From assembly GCA_001275005.1 (NCBI GenBank), contig JWZX01003048.1, positions 1 through 17,722 on the forward strand: a DNA stretch of 17,722 nt, read 5' to 3'. Each line of letters opens with the position of its first letter. The stretch's first letter is position 1. Below, piece after piece: positions 15,822 to 17,722 of the stretch. The DNA comes from Chrysochromulina tobinii. Taxonomy: Eukaryota > Haptophyta > Prymnesiales > Chrysochromulinaceae. The position numbers were made by a program, and so were the translations under genes. Below the pieces are notes generated by a model. It made no database searches. It had not been told where the DNA came from and saw nothing but the letters and a program-made list of their open reading frames with translations.

Positions 15822-17147
15822 ATGCCGAGGGAAGAGAAAGCCGCGCCGTGGCTCTCCTTCTTGTCATCTGATGATGATTCTGAGCCGCCGCCGCTTGAGG
15901 CACTGCGTGCGGCTCGCGCCGAGGTGGCGGCCGCGCGGGAGGCTGAGAAGGCCACGAGCCAGCAGCTCGAGCTGATGACAGCGATGCTGCATGCGACAGA
16001 AGAGGAGCTCAAGCTGCGTTCCAACCAGCTCGAGATCACCAACGAGATGCTGCGGGCGACCGAAGCCGAGCTGATCCGGAACGACGAGGTGCTCGGCATC
16101 ACCAAGAGCATGCTGTCCAAGGCGGAGGAAGAGATCAAGGCGCAGGCTCGGACGACCGCCGAGCTGCAAAAGGAGCTCGAGAGCACGCGCGAGAGCTTGA
16201 GCCGCGCCCTCGCCGGGCTGCCAGAGCGCCGCATCGGTGGCCTGGCCGGTGCGAGCCAGTCTGCCGCCGCCGCCGTCACCGCCGCCGCCGCTGCCGCCCT
16301 CAGCGCATCCCACGACATTACCCCATCGGCCTCCGGGAGTGGCAGCCGAGCGACGACAGGTCGTGCCGAGTGGCGTGCTGGTGAGCACGGCACTGCAAGC
16401 CACGCCGCACCCGCGGGAGCCGCCAGCGCCGAAGCCAGCTGTGCACCCAAATGGGATCCGGGCTTCATCCCCGGACAGTCGCGAGGCTTCGGCCTATCCG
16501 TCTCAGACAGGCCCCGTCCCTCGTCCGAGAAGCCGCGTGTGGAAACAAACGCGGTGGAGGTGGTGCACAAATGCGTCGACGCGCGTGGCAATCAGCCTTC
16601 ACTCGAGACGCTCCTCCCCAAGCCGGCCCTCCTACCCGTCGATCTGGCTGAGCAACGGCTCACGCACCTGCAGCCGCCTGCGCCGCGGATCGTCATTGAG
16701 AATGCCGATAAGGAGGAGTCGATGGGCGGCAGGTGAGAGTGCTTGTGATGGCCTCTTGATTGCTCGTGCTTGCCGAGGAGTCGATGGGCGGCAGGAGAGT
16801 GCTCGCGGTAGCTCGCACGGGCACTGCCCTCTGAGCCCATTCACAGCCCGTTCACACCGCCCTCTGAACCTCTCTCGGAGTGCCTCGTGTCGCTGCTGAG
16901 TGCCCCTGATTGCCTCGCTCGTATCAGGAGTTGGATGCGAGATTCACGTGCGTATCTCGGGGCGAGCTGGGCTGGACCTCCGGTCACTAGTGCTCAACAG
17001 GGCGTGCATGTTGACACGGAAGGGACGACGTCGGGCCGGGGCTGGATACGCGATTCGCGAGCAATTGGCGAGTACCTTGGAGCTACCTTGGAGCGAGTTG
17101 GGCTGGCAGCAGTCGATCAGCCGGCAGCCAAGCTTCGACGAGCTTAA
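15822..17147 (+). CDS. Coiled-coil protein of unknown function, two exons
   Basis: I recognise no named family. Residues about 25-135 form a long coiled coil with a loose heptad and repeated segments (LELMTAMLHATEEELKLR, LEITNEMLRATEAELIRN, LGITKSMLSKAEEEIKAQ), an 18-residue internal repeat. An Ala-rich stretch (AAAAVTAAAAAALSAS, from GCC runs near 16262-16300) and a Ser/Pro-rich, probably disordered region follow. Exon 1 ends at 16732 (GGCGGCAG|GTGAGAGT, phase 2). An acceptor at CGCTCGTATCAG|G puts exon 2 at 16928-17147, ending in TAA. Exon 2 has an in-frame internal repeat 37 codons apart, SWMRDSRAYLGAS and GWIRDSRAIGEYLGAT, supporting the splice and frame. The spliced product is 376 residues; reading straight on stops just after the donor at 16736. 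The upstream frame is open to 15720 only with a TTG, so ATG 15822 is used. The gene diverges from the ankyrin gene. Confidence 0.72.
16713..16802 (+). repeat. Direct repeat spanning the exon 1 / intron junction of the coiled-coil gene
   Basis: GAGGAGTCGATGGGCGGCAG occurs at 16713-16732 and again at 16775-16794, 62 bases apart. Copy one is the exon end followed by the donor GTGAGAGTGCT; copy two lies inside the intron and lacks two bases of the donor, reading GAGAGTGCT. Confidence 0.9.
16733..16927 (+). other. Intron in the coiled-coil gene
   Basis: This 195-base phase-2 intron has a strong donor (CAG|GTGAGA) and the acceptor CTCGCTCGTATCAG|G. GAGTGC occurs four times on the sense strand, as in the introns of two other genes here. 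Splicing gives MGGR-SWMRDSRA and a frame with an internal protein repeat. Confidence 0.7.
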
Positions 17148-17722
17148 TAGTTAGACTGACAGGGAGATTGAGCTGAGAGAGGCAGTGTACGTCTGAAATT
17201 GATCAAAGGATCCCCTGTGACTGCCCTGTGGCTCTCGATCTCATTGAGAGGTCCCGCAGCGGCCGGGATGCCGGCGCTTCGACCGGCGCTCCACGATCAT
17301 GACAATGACTGTGACAATGACCACGAACCATTACCATACCCGACCGCACGGCATAGCACTTTTAAACAGTAATCAGTATTGAGCGGTACAAAATTGTCCA
17401 ACTTCTTGCACGTCTGCGCCTCCCACGGTGTGTCTCCAGCTCCACGGGCGACCGGTGGGTGATGCGATGCGTCTTGCCGAGATGGCAAAATAACGTGAAC
17501 ACGTGAACTCTGCAAAAAACGACATTTGGGGGCCTGATGATCTCCTACATGGAATGCGCCGAGATTCACTAAAGACGAAACACCTGCTTCGAAGACGAAA
17601 TCCGAACTGTGAGGCGAATCGGTAACACTCGTTAGCGGAGCGGCGCGCGCGTCCCTTCCCTTCGCGTGTCGCGGGTCACGCTCAGCGGTGCGGCCGGTAC
17701 GGCGCGAGTCGAGAGGGGGTTA
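17148..17722. other. Non-coding right edge
   Basis: About 570 bases beyond the coiled-coil gene have no convincing coding frame on either strand. They contain small repeats (GCCGGCGCTTCGACCGGCGC near 17270; TGACAATGAC twice near 17298-17320) and become GC-rich again at the end. No RNA gene was recognised. Confidence 0.5.

Noticed and set aside
16733-16776. Shorter intron ending at CCGAG before the second copy of the coiled-coil repeat
   Set aside because: Using it leads to a stop codon (TAG) about ten codons later, and the acceptor lacks a good CAG; the acceptor at 16927 restores a long frame with an internal repeat.

Overview
The window looks like nuclear DNA of a GC-rich eukaryotic microalga. 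Four genes only make sense when spliced (GT-AG introns of about 90-250 bases). The protein families are eukaryotic: phospholipase B-like, TKL-type kinase, TFIIIA-type zinc fingers, a PF03407-type glycosyltransferase, and FkbM methyltransferase fused to Cys-rich modules. A haptophyte is my best guess, from the gene content and intron style, but nothing in the window fixes the phylum. No rRNA, convincing tRNA, CRISPR array or intact transposon was seen.

Layout, left to right. (1) 1-437 is non-coding. (2) 438-2371 (-) is a 2-oxoglutarate/Fe(II) oxygenase fused to Sel1 repeats, with one intron. (3) A short divergent gap is followed by 2504-4305 (+), a phospholipase B-like Ntn hydrolase whose intron is mostly a 10-bp tandem repeat. 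(4) A 0.7-kb gap with short repeats precedes 5030-7210 (+), a PDZ-Lys/Ala-rich linker-kinase protein. (5) A convergent gap with inverted repeats leads to 7660-8577 (-), a six-finger C2H2 protein. (6) About 1 kb of AT-richer non-coding DNA follows. (7) 9624-12113 (-) is a four-exon FkbM methyltransferase with an N-terminal PAN/ShK-like Cys-rich part. (8) 12316-13398 (-) is a nucleotide-diphospho-sugar transferase. (9) 13782-15572 (-) is an ankyrin-repeat protein. (10) A 250-bp divergent gap precedes 15822-17147 (+), a two-exon coiled-coil protein. (11) The last 0.57 kb is non-coding.

The genes do not form one obvious pathway. The FkbM methyltransferase and the sugar transferase lie head-to-tail on the same strand and could both act on surface glycans. 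The oxygenase and phospholipase genes diverge from a shared promoter region, as do the ankyrin and coiled-coil genes.

The most interesting signal is in the introns. Introns of three different genes carry the same short motif (GAGTGC or GAGTGCC, in 10-bp-like units), always on the sense strand of the host gene. Two introns also carry a copy of flanking exon sequence next to a splice site, as expected if introns arise by local tandem duplication. Several apparent reading-frame starts are non-ATG codons, so starts were moved to real ATGs. Start positions and one donor site (FkbM intron 1) remain uncertain.
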